A stretch of DNA of 64,000 bases, taken from assembly GCA_964639255.1 (NCBI GenBank), contig CAZXDP010000007.1, forward strand, positions 1 to 64,000. The letters are read 5' to 3'. This document shows, in pieces, positions 34,460-42,243 of the stretch. A program made the position numbers and the translations under genes. This DNA is from NZQO01 sp964639255. GTDB taxonomy: Bacteria; Bacteroidota; Bacteroidia; Flavobacteriales; Flavobacteriaceae. The notes below the pieces were generated by a model. That model was not told where the DNA came from. It did no database searches and saw only the letters and a program-made list of their open reading frames with translations. The first letter of the stretch is position 1. Each line of letters starts with the position of its first letter.

Positions 34460-35371
34460 TTGTTGAATATTGAAAAATACGGTGCCGTAGATATTGGATC
34501 GAATGCCATTCGATTGCTCATTGCCTCGGTAATTGAAGTAGAAGGCAAGGAAACCCTTTTCAAGAAAACTTCCTTGGTAAGGGTGCCCATACGTTTGGGT
34601 GCCGATGTTTTTCTGAAAGGCGCTATTTCAGAAACCAATATTCACCGTATGGTAGACGCGATGACCGCTTTTCGGTTGTTGATGAAAACCTATAATGTAG
34701 AACGTTTTCGGGCGTGTGCGACTTCCGCTATGCGCGAATCAACCAACGGCAGGGAAATCGCGAAAAAGATTGAAGAAGAGACTGGCATTGCCATCAACAT
34801 CATCGACGGAAACGATGAAGCAGCGATCATCGCCTCGACCGATTTGCATTCGCTAATTCAGGACGATAAGGTGTTTTTGTATATCGATGTGGGGGGAGGG
34901 AGCACCGAGTTTACCATTTTCGCCAACGGCAAATCCGTAGCATCGCGCTCGTTTAAAATGGGTACGGTAAGGCTCATAAACGATATGGTAGAAGATACCA
35001 TGTGGCAACAAATGGAGTCTTGGATAAAGGAAAATACGAAAGATTACCGAAAGGTAAACTGTATTGGCTCGGGTGGCAACATTAACCACATTTTTAAAAA
35101 TAGCGGAAAAAAATTGGGCAAACCGCTTACCTATTTCTACTTGGCTTCGTATTATGAATTGATCAAAAGCCACTCCTATGAAGAGCGCATCACAGAGATG
35201 AATATGAATCCAGACCGTGCCGATGTGATCATTCCCGCTACTAGAATCTACCTCTCTGCCATGAAATGGAGCGGGGCCAAGAATATTTACGTTCCTAAAA
35301 TTGGTTTGGCCGATGGGATCGTGAAAAGCCTGTACAATGAAAAGGTGGCAGCGGCTTTAGAAGTGCGGTAG
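34460..35371 (+). CDS. ppx: Exopolyphosphatase / Ppx-GppA phosphatase
   Basis: The 303-residue product belongs to the ASKHA fold: AVDIGSNAIRLLIA near the N-terminus (about 9-22) and DVGGGSTEF (about 143-151). It releases phosphate from polyphosphate ends, or hydrolyses pppGpp in the GppA branch. It is the short two-domain form lacking the C-terminal HD-like half. TTG at 34460 (or the next TTG) is the best start, one base after ppk1; no ATG is near. Its stop abuts the miaE stop on the other strand with no terminator between. Confidence 0.9.
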   Translation: MLNIEKYGAVDIGSNAIRLLIASVIEVEGKETLFKKTSLVRVPIRLGADVFLKGAISETNIHRMVDAMTAFRLLMKTYNVERFRACATSAMRESTNGREIAKKIEEETGIAINIIDGNDEAAIIASTDLHSLIQDDKVFLYIDVGGGSTEFTIFANGKSVASRSFKMGTVRLINDMVEDTMWQQMESWIKENTKDYRKVNCIGSGGNINHIFKNSGKKLGKPLTYFYLASYYELIKSHSYEERITEMNMNPDRADVIIPATRIYLSAMKWSGAKNIYVPKIGLADGIVKSLYNEKVAAALEVR

Positions 35372-35989
35372 CTATCCGTGAATGGTTTCCTTGGTGCCCA
35401 AATCCTTCATAATTTCTGCCTCAAACGCTAGCAAATCGTCCCATTTTTTATCTACTTCTTTTCGGTCGCCGTATTTTCTGGCGAAACCCAAGAACATGGT
35501 ATAATGGTTTGCTTCGCTAACCATTAAGTTTCTGTAGAAGGTTGCCAGTTCCTTGTCTTCCAATTGTTCGCTCAAAAGGCGAAAGCGTTCGCAACTGCGT
35601 GCTTCAATTAAGGCAGCATACAAAAGCCGGTGCACGAGTTGCGTGGTTCTGCTGCCTCCCTTCGGGAAAAAGCCCATCAACTGGTTTACATATTCGTCTT
35701 TACGGTCTCGGCCCAAGACCCAGCCTCGAGCAATGATTTTATCGTGAACTAATTTAAAGTGGCTCATTTCCTCTTTTACGAGCGCGATCATTTCCTTAAC
35801 CATTTCCGTATATTCGGGAAAAGTCACGATAAGCGATATCGCCGTGGCCGCAGCCTTTTGTTCGCAGTAGGCGTGATCGGTCAAGATTTCCTCAATGTTC
35901 TTTTCCACTATGTTTACCCACCGTGGATCGGTAGGTAGTTTCAACCCAAGCATTTTGATCGTCGATTCTTTTTTTGAAGTCATTTCCAC
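35372..35989 (-). CDS. miaE: tRNA-(ms2io6A)-hydroxylase MiaE
   Basis: The 205-residue product is a helical ferritin-like di-iron protein; the ligands are visible as E43, E74 and H77 (EEMSH), E129 or E134 (IEARSCE), and E159/H162 (SEANH). MiaE hydroxylates the isopentenyl group of ms2i6A37 in tRNA with O2. Length fits the family. It is encoded 4 bases downstream of dnaX on the same strand. Confidence 0.92.
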   Translation of the reverse strand: MEMTSKKESTIKMLGLKLPTDPRWVNIVEKNIEEILTDHAYCEQKAAATAISLIVTFPEYTEMVKEMIALVKEEMSHFKLVHDKIIARGWVLGRDRKDEYVNQLMGFFPKGGSRTTQLVHRLLYAALIEARSCERFRLLSEQLEDKELATFYRNLMVSEANHYTMFLGFARKYGDRKEVDKKWDDLLAFEAEIMKDLGTKETIHG

Positions 35990-35993
35990 AGTA

Positions 35994-37784
35994 TTAAATT
36001 TCCAAATCGAATTCTTTCCGAAGTTTCTCCAACAGCGGATTTACCTCCAATAGTTTCTCGTATTTTTCACGCGGGGTATAGGCGTAGCGCTTTACGGCTG
36101 TTTCGTTTACCTCGATGGAGAGATCGACCTCGTGGTTGTTCAAGACAGACCGCATGTGGGATAACAATTCGTGCTTGGCGCGCTCCACTTCCACCTTAAT
36201 CGTACTATTGGGAAATTCGAGGTGTATCAAAGTGCCTTCCAGTTTTGGAATGCCCATGGTTAAATGCGATAGCAAATTGAACTGTCCGTCTGCCTCAACC
36301 TTCTTCGCATATTGGGCCCAAGCGGTACGCATTTCTTGCTCTGTAAAAGGTTCGGTGGGCAACACTTCCTCTACAGGTTGGTTGGCAACGATTTCCTTTT
36401 GTATTTCTTGTTTTTTCTGGATGCTCTTGAGCGAAAGCGCAGAAACTCGCTTGGCATTGCGCTCTGCCAGTAGTTGGGGGCGTGCTGAAACCGTTTCTTT
36501 CTCCTTGGGCGTTTCTTTATTTATCACTGGTTTCTTTAACAATCCCTCGTCCGGCGATTCGTCCTTCGATTGAGAAGATTGAACAGTTTTGTTTGTTGGA
36601 AGATTGGGTTGGGGTTCTTCCGCCAGGGCTACCGACTTTCCTTGATCTTCCTGCTTAAAATGTGATGGAGGAATAATGTAGCCCTTATTATGGCCTATAC
36701 GGTGGGAACGGTCATTTTTTTTTTCGCCCACCGAGGTAAGGGAAGCCAACTGCATTAAGCAAAGCTCGACCAACAGCCGTTGGTTGCGGCTGTTCTTGTA
36801 CTTTAGGTCGCAAGTATTGGCGAGGTCTATGGCATCCACAAGAAACGGAAGGCTCGCTTTCTGGCTCTGATTGAAATACATGGTTTTTACCTGTTCGCCT
36901 ACTTCGAGCAGCGCAATAGTTTCCTGTTGCTTGCACACCAGTAAATCTCTGAAGTGCGATGCTAGGCCCATAATGAAATGATGTCCGTCGAAGCCTTTCG
37001 CCAAAATATCATTGTACGCGAGCAGTGCTTGCGGGATATTGGCCTCTAGCAACAAATCGGTAATCTGGAAAAAATAGGTATAATCAAGAACATTCAGATT
37101 TTCGGTCACGGCTTCCCGGGTTAGGTTACTACCAGAAAAGCTCACTACCCTGTCGAAAATGGAGAGTGCGTCGCGTAAGGCGCCGTCTGCCTTTTGGGCG
37201 ATGATGTGCAAGGCATCATCGTCTGCTGTAATGTTCTCGGCCGCCGCTACTTCAGCAAGATGCGCTTTAATATCTTGTACAGTTATTCTCCTAAAATCGA
37301 AAATTTGGCATCGAGAGAGAATGGTAGGGATAATCTTGTGCTTTTCGGTAGTAGCCAATATAAAAATGGCGTGCTTAGGGGGTTCTTCTAAGGTTTTCAA
37401 GAATGCATTAAAAGCTGCGGAAGAAAGCATATGCACCTCATCGATAATGTACACCTTATAGTTACCCACCTGTGGCGGTATGCGTACTTGATCGATCAAG
37501 TTCCTGATGTCGTCTACCGAGTTGTTGGAAGCGGCATCGAGCTCAAAAATATTGAACGCGAAATCTTCGTCCTCACGCTCGGTACCATCTTGATTTATCT
37601 TTTTTGCCAAGATACGCGCACAGGTTGTTTTACCAACACCTCGAGGCCCCGTAAAAAGTAGCGCCTGTGCCAAATGATTGTTGGCAATAGCATTGTCCAG
37701 CGTATTGGTAATAGCTTGCTGGCCCACCACGTCCTTGAATTTGGTGGGACGGTACTTTCTGGCCGATACGATAAAGTGTTCCAT
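35994..37784 (-). CDS. dnaX: DNA polymerase III subunit gamma/tau
   Basis: The 596-residue product has the AAA+ clamp-loader core: Walker A GPRGVGKTT (46-54, K52), ELDAASNNSVDD (81-92), Walker B DEVHML, and the SRC sensor motif LSRCQIFDF. The zinc-binding cysteine module normally found between Walker A and the ELDAAS segment is absent: residues 60-80 contain no cysteine pair. The C-terminal part (about 370-596) carries a P/E/K-rich linker and a tau-like domain. No obvious slippery A-run for gamma frameshifting is present. Confidence 0.95.
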   Translation of the reverse strand: MEHFIVSARKYRPTKFKDVVGQQAITNTLDNAIANNHLAQALLFTGPRGVGKTTCARILAKKINQDGTEREDEDFAFNIFELDAASNNSVDDIRNLIDQVRIPPQVGNYKVYIIDEVHMLSSAAFNAFLKTLEEPPKHAIFILATTEKHKIIPTILSRCQIFDFRRITVQDIKAHLAEVAAAENITADDDALHIIAQKADGALRDALSIFDRVVSFSGSNLTREAVTENLNVLDYTYFFQITDLLLEANIPQALLAYNDILAKGFDGHHFIMGLASHFRDLLVCKQQETIALLEVGEQVKTMYFNQSQKASLPFLVDAIDLANTCDLKYKNSRNQRLLVELCLMQLASLTSVGEKKNDRSHRIGHNKGYIIPPSHFKQEDQGKSVALAEEPQPNLPTNKTVQSSQSKDESPDEGLLKKPVINKETPKEKETVSARPQLLAERNAKRVSALSLKSIQKKQEIQKEIVANQPVEEVLPTEPFTEQEMRTAWAQYAKKVEADGQFNLLSHLTMGIPKLEGTLIHLEFPNSTIKVEVERAKHELLSHMRSVLNNHEVDLSIEVNETAVKRYAYTPREKYEKLLEVNPLLEKLRKEFDLEI

Positions 37785-37841
37785 AGAAGAGAAACAAATA
37801 TAACTATGCCGTTCAACTTTCAGAAAAATACGGGCAAGCTT

Positions 37842-37874
37842 TTTGCTGTATTTATTAACATTGAAGTACTTTTG
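37842..37874 (+). promoter_or_regulatory. Promoter of RNase P RNA
   Basis: TTTG (37842-37845), 21 bases, TACTTTTG (37867-37874): a complete Bacteroidota promoter, placing the start within a few bases of the first helix of the RNA. Confidence 0.8.
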
Positions 37875-37875
37875 C

Positions 37876-38200
37876 AGAAGCAGGCCACCTTATCGCCGAG
37901 TTCGCCTTTGGGCAACTTGGAGGAAAGTCCGGACACCATAGGGAAGCATAGCGGCTAACGGCCGTCGCCCCGAACTCGTTTCGGGGTAGGACCAGTGCAA
38001 CAGAAAGGATGTACAGGTAATGCTGTAGTGAAATCAGGTAAACTCTATGCGGTGAAATGCCACGTAAACCTGCGCTTAAGGGTGCCCGCCCAATGCAGGA
38101 GGGTAGGCAGATAGAGCGTGCTGGTAACAGTACGCCGAGATAAATGATAAGGATCCGCCTTTGGCGGATACAGAATCCGGCTTATAGGCCTGCTTTTTTT
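37876..38200 (+). ncRNA. rnpB: RNase P RNA (type A)
   Basis: The conserved landmarks are in order: P1 strand AAGCAGGCC (37878-37886), GAGGAAAGTCCGGACACC (37920-37937, CR-I), ACAGAAA, GGTGAAA, AGGGTGCCCGCC, the CR-V GATAAATGATAAGGATCC-type region (quoted only in part), ACAGAATCCGGCTTATAG and the closing P1 strand GGCCTGCTT (38187-38195), then T to 38200 as terminator. It is the catalytic subunit of RNase P that matures tRNA 5' ends. The U-tract overlaps the stop codon of the convergent gene on the - strand. Confidence 0.95.
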
Positions 38201-38576
38201 ACTTCGCCAGTTGACTTTCAATCCAGGGATAACATTCTTCAAATGAATAAAAAACCTGAAACGGTCGTTTGTAAAAGGCCTTCTCGAACAATGCTATGTC
38301 ATAGCTTCTCCGCGAATAGCAAATTACGGCCATACCCTGTAATTGTATATATTCTTGGGAGCTTAGATAGCTAGTCGGGTTGACCGTATAATCGTATTTC
38401 CTGTTGGAGACGTAAATAAAGGGTTCGTTTGCATAATGGGTATCAAAAACTTTGAAAAGCTCTTGCTTTTCTGGCATGTCGATCAAAATACCCTCGTCTA
38501 TGGTAGACACTATATATGAATCATAAAGTTCCAGACTCGCAAATTCGAGCCGGAGTTTTTCTTTGGGGAGTTTCAT
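38199..38576 (-). CDS. Small STAS/SpoIIAA-like protein, paralogue 1
   Basis: The 125-residue cytosolic protein has no recognised motif. It is clearly related to the 123-residue product at 53163-53534: both have an EGI segment, FIYVSNRKYDYTVNP against FGYITHRKNSYSVDP in the middle, and EKAFYKRPFQVF against EKIFLKKPFQHF near the end. The alternating strand/helix layout resembles STAS/SpoIIAA-like domains, but there is no clear phospho-serine motif. It ends inside the rnpB terminator and lies 3 bases after rsmD on the same strand. Confidence 0.78.
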   Translation of the reverse strand: MKLPKEKLRLEFASLELYDSYIVSTIDEGILIDMPEKQELFKVFDTHYANEPFIYVSNRKYDYTVNPTSYLSSQEYIQLQGMAVICYSRRSYDIALFEKAFYKRPFQVFYSFEECYPWIESQLAK

Positions 38577-38579
38577 GTG

Positions 38580-39116
38580 TTATTCTGAAAAAAAACTGAA
38601 GACGGAACTGCCGTATTTTCTAAATTCTTGAAAATGTTCCAGTTCAGATAAACTGGTATGTTTTCCGTGTTCAATAATAAGTATTCCATCTGTAGTTAGC
38701 AATTCCTTTTGAAATATTTTACTTACAATTTCGGTTAGTTGCTGAACGTCAAAATCATAGGGAGGATCTGCAAAAATAAGATCGAAGGGCGTGGTGGCGG
38801 TATCGAGAAATCGTAATACATCTGCCTTTATGGCCGTAATGGGAAAATTGAAATCGTTGCTAACCTTTTCCATAAATTGAATACAACCGTAATGCGCATC
38901 TACCGCCGTAATGTGCGGGGCGCCGCGGGAGGCGAACTCATAACTTATGTTTCCCGTTCCGGCGAAGAGATCGAGCACGGTAAGGGTTTCGAGATCGTAG
39001 CGGTTACGCAGTATATTGAAAAGCCCTTCCTTGGCGAAATCGGTCGTTGGCCGCACGGGTAGATTTCTCGGGGCAATAAGCCTTCTTCCTTTATGTGTTC
39101 CTGAAATGATGCGCAT
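38580..39116 (-). CDS. rsmD: 16S rRNA (guanine-966-N2)-methyltransferase
   Basis: The 178-residue product has the RsmD start MRIISGTHKGRRL, the SAM-binding motif VLDLFAGTGN (about 47-56) and the catalytic DPPYDF (about 116-121). RsmD methylates the exocyclic amine of G966 in the 30S P site. Full length. It overlaps the DUF3822 gene by one base and precedes the STAS-like gene by 3, forming a tight four-gene run. Confidence 0.94.
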   Translation of the reverse strand: MRIISGTHKGRRLIAPRNLPVRPTTDFAKEGLFNILRNRYDLETLTVLDLFAGTGNISYEFASRGAPHITAVDAHYGCIQFMEKVSNDFNFPITAIKADVLRFLDTATTPFDLIFADPPYDFDVQQLTEIVSKIFQKELLTTDGILIIEHGKHTSLSELEHFQEFRKYGSSVFSFFSE

Positions 39117-39937
39117 TATAGGGTCAATTTTTGAACAAACTGTTCGTGTTGGGGAGTTTCCCCCAATTCTTTGGGAAGAGATTCATCTTCCCAGAATGAA
39201 AGATGTCGAATGTACCTGTAGGCGATGTTATAGAGATGGTCCCCTTCTTGTATCTCACCCAGTAGAAACGTTTCGATTGTTTCAGGATTCGTGCCCAGTT
39301 GCTCGAAGGTAAAGAGTACGTAATAGAGAAAATCTTCGGGCGTTTGAAAACTATAGCTATTGCAAAGCTGCAATGTGCCGTGCTTAAGCAATACGAGGTT
39401 GAAAAATCCATCTTCGATATGCAAAAACGCCCGGTGGCGGTTGTTGTTTTTGTGCAAATCGAGCAAGTATGAAACTAGAAGGGTGGCCGAGTGATAGTAC
39501 TCGAAACTACCGAACCTGTCAAAAAGATAATTGTTCAGGTTCATTAGTGGAATGTAAACCGTCACCATATCATGTTTTCCTACCGCCTCATGGGCTACAT
39601 AATCATTGCCCAGTAACTTAGAGTTGAACTTGAGGTAGTCGCTCGCTCTTTTTTCATCAAAAAGAACCGACGGTACCATAGTGTATACGTTGGTGGCATA
39701 CAACAATGTAACTTTGTCAAAGTCATGCTGAAGTGCTTCCCAATTGTCGAGGCAGGTCTGAAGCGTTTCCTGAAGCTCTTCTGGTGTTCCAGAGCGGCCC
39801 AGGGATATCTTTTTCTGAAAATGTATGTGCCTATCTGGGGTATATACTAAAAAAGAAAGTCCGGTCAAAGAAACTTGAACGGACAGTCTTTTATGTGCTT
39901 GTGAAGAGTCGCTATTGGTTTTCGTTGGCTGAGTCAT
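39116..39937 (-). CDS. DUF3822 family protein
   Basis: The 273-residue cytosolic protein matches DUF3822, a Bacteroidota family of unknown function. It has no signal peptide; segments such as LSVQVSLTGLSFLVYTPD (about 18-35) and HRAFLHIEDGFFNLVLLKHG (partly quoted) resemble the phosphate-binding strands of ASKHA/PilM-type folds, though the catalytic residues are not obvious. It overlaps rsmD by 1 base and the upstream membrane protein gene by 26 bases, so the three are coupled. Confidence 0.85.
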   Translation of the reverse strand: MTQPTKTNSDSSQAHKRLSVQVSLTGLSFLVYTPDRHIHFQKKISLGRSGTPEELQETLQTCLDNWEALQHDFDKVTLLYATNVYTMVPSVLFDEKRASDYLKFNSKLLGNDYVAHEAVGKHDMVTVYIPLMNLNNYLFDRFGSFEYYHSATLLVSYLLDLHKNNNRHRAFLHIEDGFFNLVLLKHGTLQLCNSYSFQTPEDFLYYVLFTFEQLGTNPETIETFLLGEIQEGDHLYNIAYRYIRHLSFWEDESLPKELGETPQHEQFVQKLTL

Positions 39938-40586
39938 AAATTTTTGGCCAGTTACCAGAGGTGTTCACTTCGGTCATCGAGCCTACCGTCAAGGCTGGGC
40001 CATTTACCCCATCTACGGAAACTACTTGCTTTTCCTGTGCCAATAGATCTTTATCTTGGTCGTATAAAATTACATCCTTCGACACACGTGCTTCAAATAC
40101 ATCATACTGCTTGTCGTTTTTGGTGATTTTACCAGCCCGTAATTGAATTTTCTCGTCAACTCCTTGTATGGGGATGTTCATCATCGTTTTGTACCTATCA
40201 GTTCCTTGGTACAAACTGTCCTTAACAGGGGTAAAACCTAGTGTGTCTATTACGATAGACTCAATGTAGTAACCACCTTCCTGGGGATCCAGACCATAGG
40301 CACGGTTCTTTTCAACGTCGGCATAACTGGTATCGCGACGTGCCGTAATGGCGAATTTTGCGGTGTCGATAAATGCGATAAGGCTGTCGAAGCTTCCGGT
40401 AAAAGTTCCGGCAATTTCTTGATGGGCCAATTCAGCAGCGCGTATGTCCTTTAACTTTTTGATTACCTTTGCGTATCTAACTTCCTTCTCTTCGTTAAAT
40501 TCTACAGGGCCCACTACGGAATCGTAAAGTTTATAGCCAAGAAAGATGATAATCACCCAAAGCACTAACTGAAGTATAATTTTCAT
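39912..40586 (-). CDS. Membrane-anchored pilin-like protein of unknown function
   Basis: The 224-residue product has one N-terminal transmembrane helix (about 3-20) followed by a long helix with KVIKKLKDIRAAELAHQEIAG (quoted to 20 residues: VIKKLKDIRAAELAHQEIAG), a pattern also seen in type IV pilin and pseudopilin N-terminal regions, then a beta-rich periplasmic domain. There is no prepilin peptidase site (no G|FTLIE), so it is not a standard pilin. It overlaps DUF3822 by 26 bases and diverges from the RecD-like helicase. Function unknown. Confidence 0.78.
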   Translation of the reverse strand: MKIILQLVLWVIIIFLGYKLYDSVVGPVEFNEEKEVRYAKVIKKLKDIRAAELAHQEIAGTFTGSFDSLIAFIDTAKFAITARRDTSYADVEKNRAYGLDPQEGGYYIESIVIDTLGFTPVKDSLYQGTDRYKTMMNIPIQGVDEKIQLRAGKITKNDKQYDVFEARVSKDVILYDQDKDLLAQEKQVVSVDGVNGPALTVGSMTEVNTSGNWPKIYDSANENQ

Positions 40587-40712
40587 TTGTGGTTGTTTAT
40601 AGTTTTATATACTGTTAAGGTCCGTCGCAAATCTACAATTTTTTTTTGTTCGTAAAAGTATAATCCGAAAAAATCATGGCTATCTTTAGCCCCGCAAGTG
40701 CTCATCTACACT

Positions 40713-42143
40713 ATGGAACCTTCCCGATTTTACAGCATATTACAACACGATTTTCCGTTTACCGCCACAGAAAAACAGGCGGTTACCTTGCAATTGCTCT
40801 CTAAGTTTGTCCTGGCTCACAGCAATGATGAAATCTTTCTTTTAAAGGGATATGCCGGTACAGGAAAGACAACCATAGTTGGTGCCCTTGTGAAAAACCT
40901 CTGGAAAATTAAGGCATCGGCGGTACTATTGGCGCCAACGGGCCGTGCGGCTAAGGTAATAAGCAATTATAGCAATAAAGAAGCCTTTACCATACACAAA
41001 AAGATATATTATCCTAAGAGCCAAAAGGGTGGGGGCGTTTCCTTCACGCTTCAAAAAAACAAGCATCGGAATGCACTGTTCATTGTAGATGAGGCATCTA
41101 TGATACCAGACATCAATCAAGACGCCAAGCTATTTGAGAACGGTTCCCTTCTGGACGACTTGATTCATTATGTATACAGCGGCCATAACTGCAAGTTGCT
41201 ACTCATAGGGGATACCGCACAATTACCGCCGGTAAAGTTGGATATTAGTCCGGCATTGGACCGCACCCTACTGGAAAACCATTATCATAAAAAGGTTATT
41301 AGTATCGAGCTCGACGAAGTAGTACGGCAACAACAAGATAGTGGGATACTCTATAATGCAACAAAATTGAGACAGTGCCTGGACGATGGATTTTACGAAT
41401 CGTTCAAATTTTCACAAGAAACCTTTCCCGAAGTTATACGCCCTGAAGATGGAATGGAGTTAATGGACGCCATTAACGAATCCTATTCAACCTTAGGTAA
41501 CGAAGGAGCTGTCATTATCGTACGGTCTAACAAGCGCGCCAACCTCTACAACCAAAATATTAGAAGCCGCATCCTGTTTAATGAGGAAGAGCTTTCACCG
41601 GGCGATCACCTTATGGTGGTAAAGAATAACTATTTTTGGATCAAACCCCGTACCGAGGCAGGCTTTATCGCTAATGGCGATATAATTGAGGTACTGGAGA
41701 TTTTCAATTTCAAGGACTTGTACGGTTTCCGTTTTGCCGAGGTTCTTGTTCAAATGGTCGACTATCCGAAAATGAAACCTTTTGAAACGGTGTTGCTACT
41801 CGATACACTTACTTCAGAGACCTCCTCGCTCTCCTATGATGATTCCGATAAATTATATCAGGAAGTCAAAAAAGACTATGCGGCCGAAAAATCGAACTAC
41901 AAAAAATTCCTCGCCATTAAGAATAACAAATATTTCAATGCGCTTCAGGTTAAATTCTCGTATGCCATCACCTGTCACAAATCGCAAGGTGGGCAATGGG
42001 ACACCGTTTTTGTTGAACAGCCTTACTTGCCAAACGGCATCGATAGGGAATATTTAAGATGGCTTTACACGGCCATTACCCGCGCCAAGGAAAAACTATA
42101 CCTTATAGGGTTTAAGAATGAGTTTTTTGAAGAGTCCTTGTAA
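40713..42143 (+). CDS. RecD-like ATP-dependent DNA helicase (SF1)
   Basis: ATG 40713 is preferred over an in-frame GTG 15 bases upstream, which would fall close to the transcription start suggested by TATCTTTA at 40681-40688. The 476-residue product has Walker A GYAGTGKTT (46-54), FIVDEASMI (Walker B, about 124-132), GDTAQLPPV (motif III), and the C-terminal SYAITCHKSQG and YTAITRAK motifs of UvrD/RecD2-type helicases. It lacks RecBC neighbours and the long N-terminal domain of RecD2, so it is a small stand-alone helicase. Confidence 0.92.
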   Translation: MEPSRFYSILQHDFPFTATEKQAVTLQLLSKFVLAHSNDEIFLLKGYAGTGKTTIVGALVKNLWKIKASAVLLAPTGRAAKVISNYSNKEAFTIHKKIYYPKSQKGGGVSFTLQKNKHRNALFIVDEASMIPDINQDAKLFENGSLLDDLIHYVYSGHNCKLLLIGDTAQLPPVKLDISPALDRTLLENHYHKKVISIELDEVVRQQQDSGILYNATKLRQCLDDGFYESFKFSQETFPEVIRPEDGMELMDAINESYSTLGNEGAVIIVRSNKRANLYNQNIRSRILFNEEELSPGDHLMVVKNNYFWIKPRTEAGFIANGDIIEVLEIFNFKDLYGFRFAEVLVQMVDYPKMKPFETVLLLDTLTSETSSLSYDDSDKLYQEVKKDYAAEKSNYKKFLAIKNNKYFNALQVKFSYAITCHKSQGGQWDTVFVEQPYLPNGIDREYLRWLYTAITRAKEKLYLIGFKNEFFEESL

Positions 42144-42212
42144 ACCTTTGGGAAATTGTGGCATCTTTTAGGAAATAAAAAAGCCCCCAGTAGCTAAACC
42201 GCATAATTCTAT

Positions 42213-42220
42213 TATTTTTG
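42213..42220 (+). promoter_or_regulatory. -7 element of the KdsB fusion gene
   Basis: TATTTTTG, 23 bases before the TTG start at 42244; supports that start. No -33 TTTG seen. Confidence 0.5.
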
Positions 42221-42243
42221 AACCCACTAAAACTATATCTATT

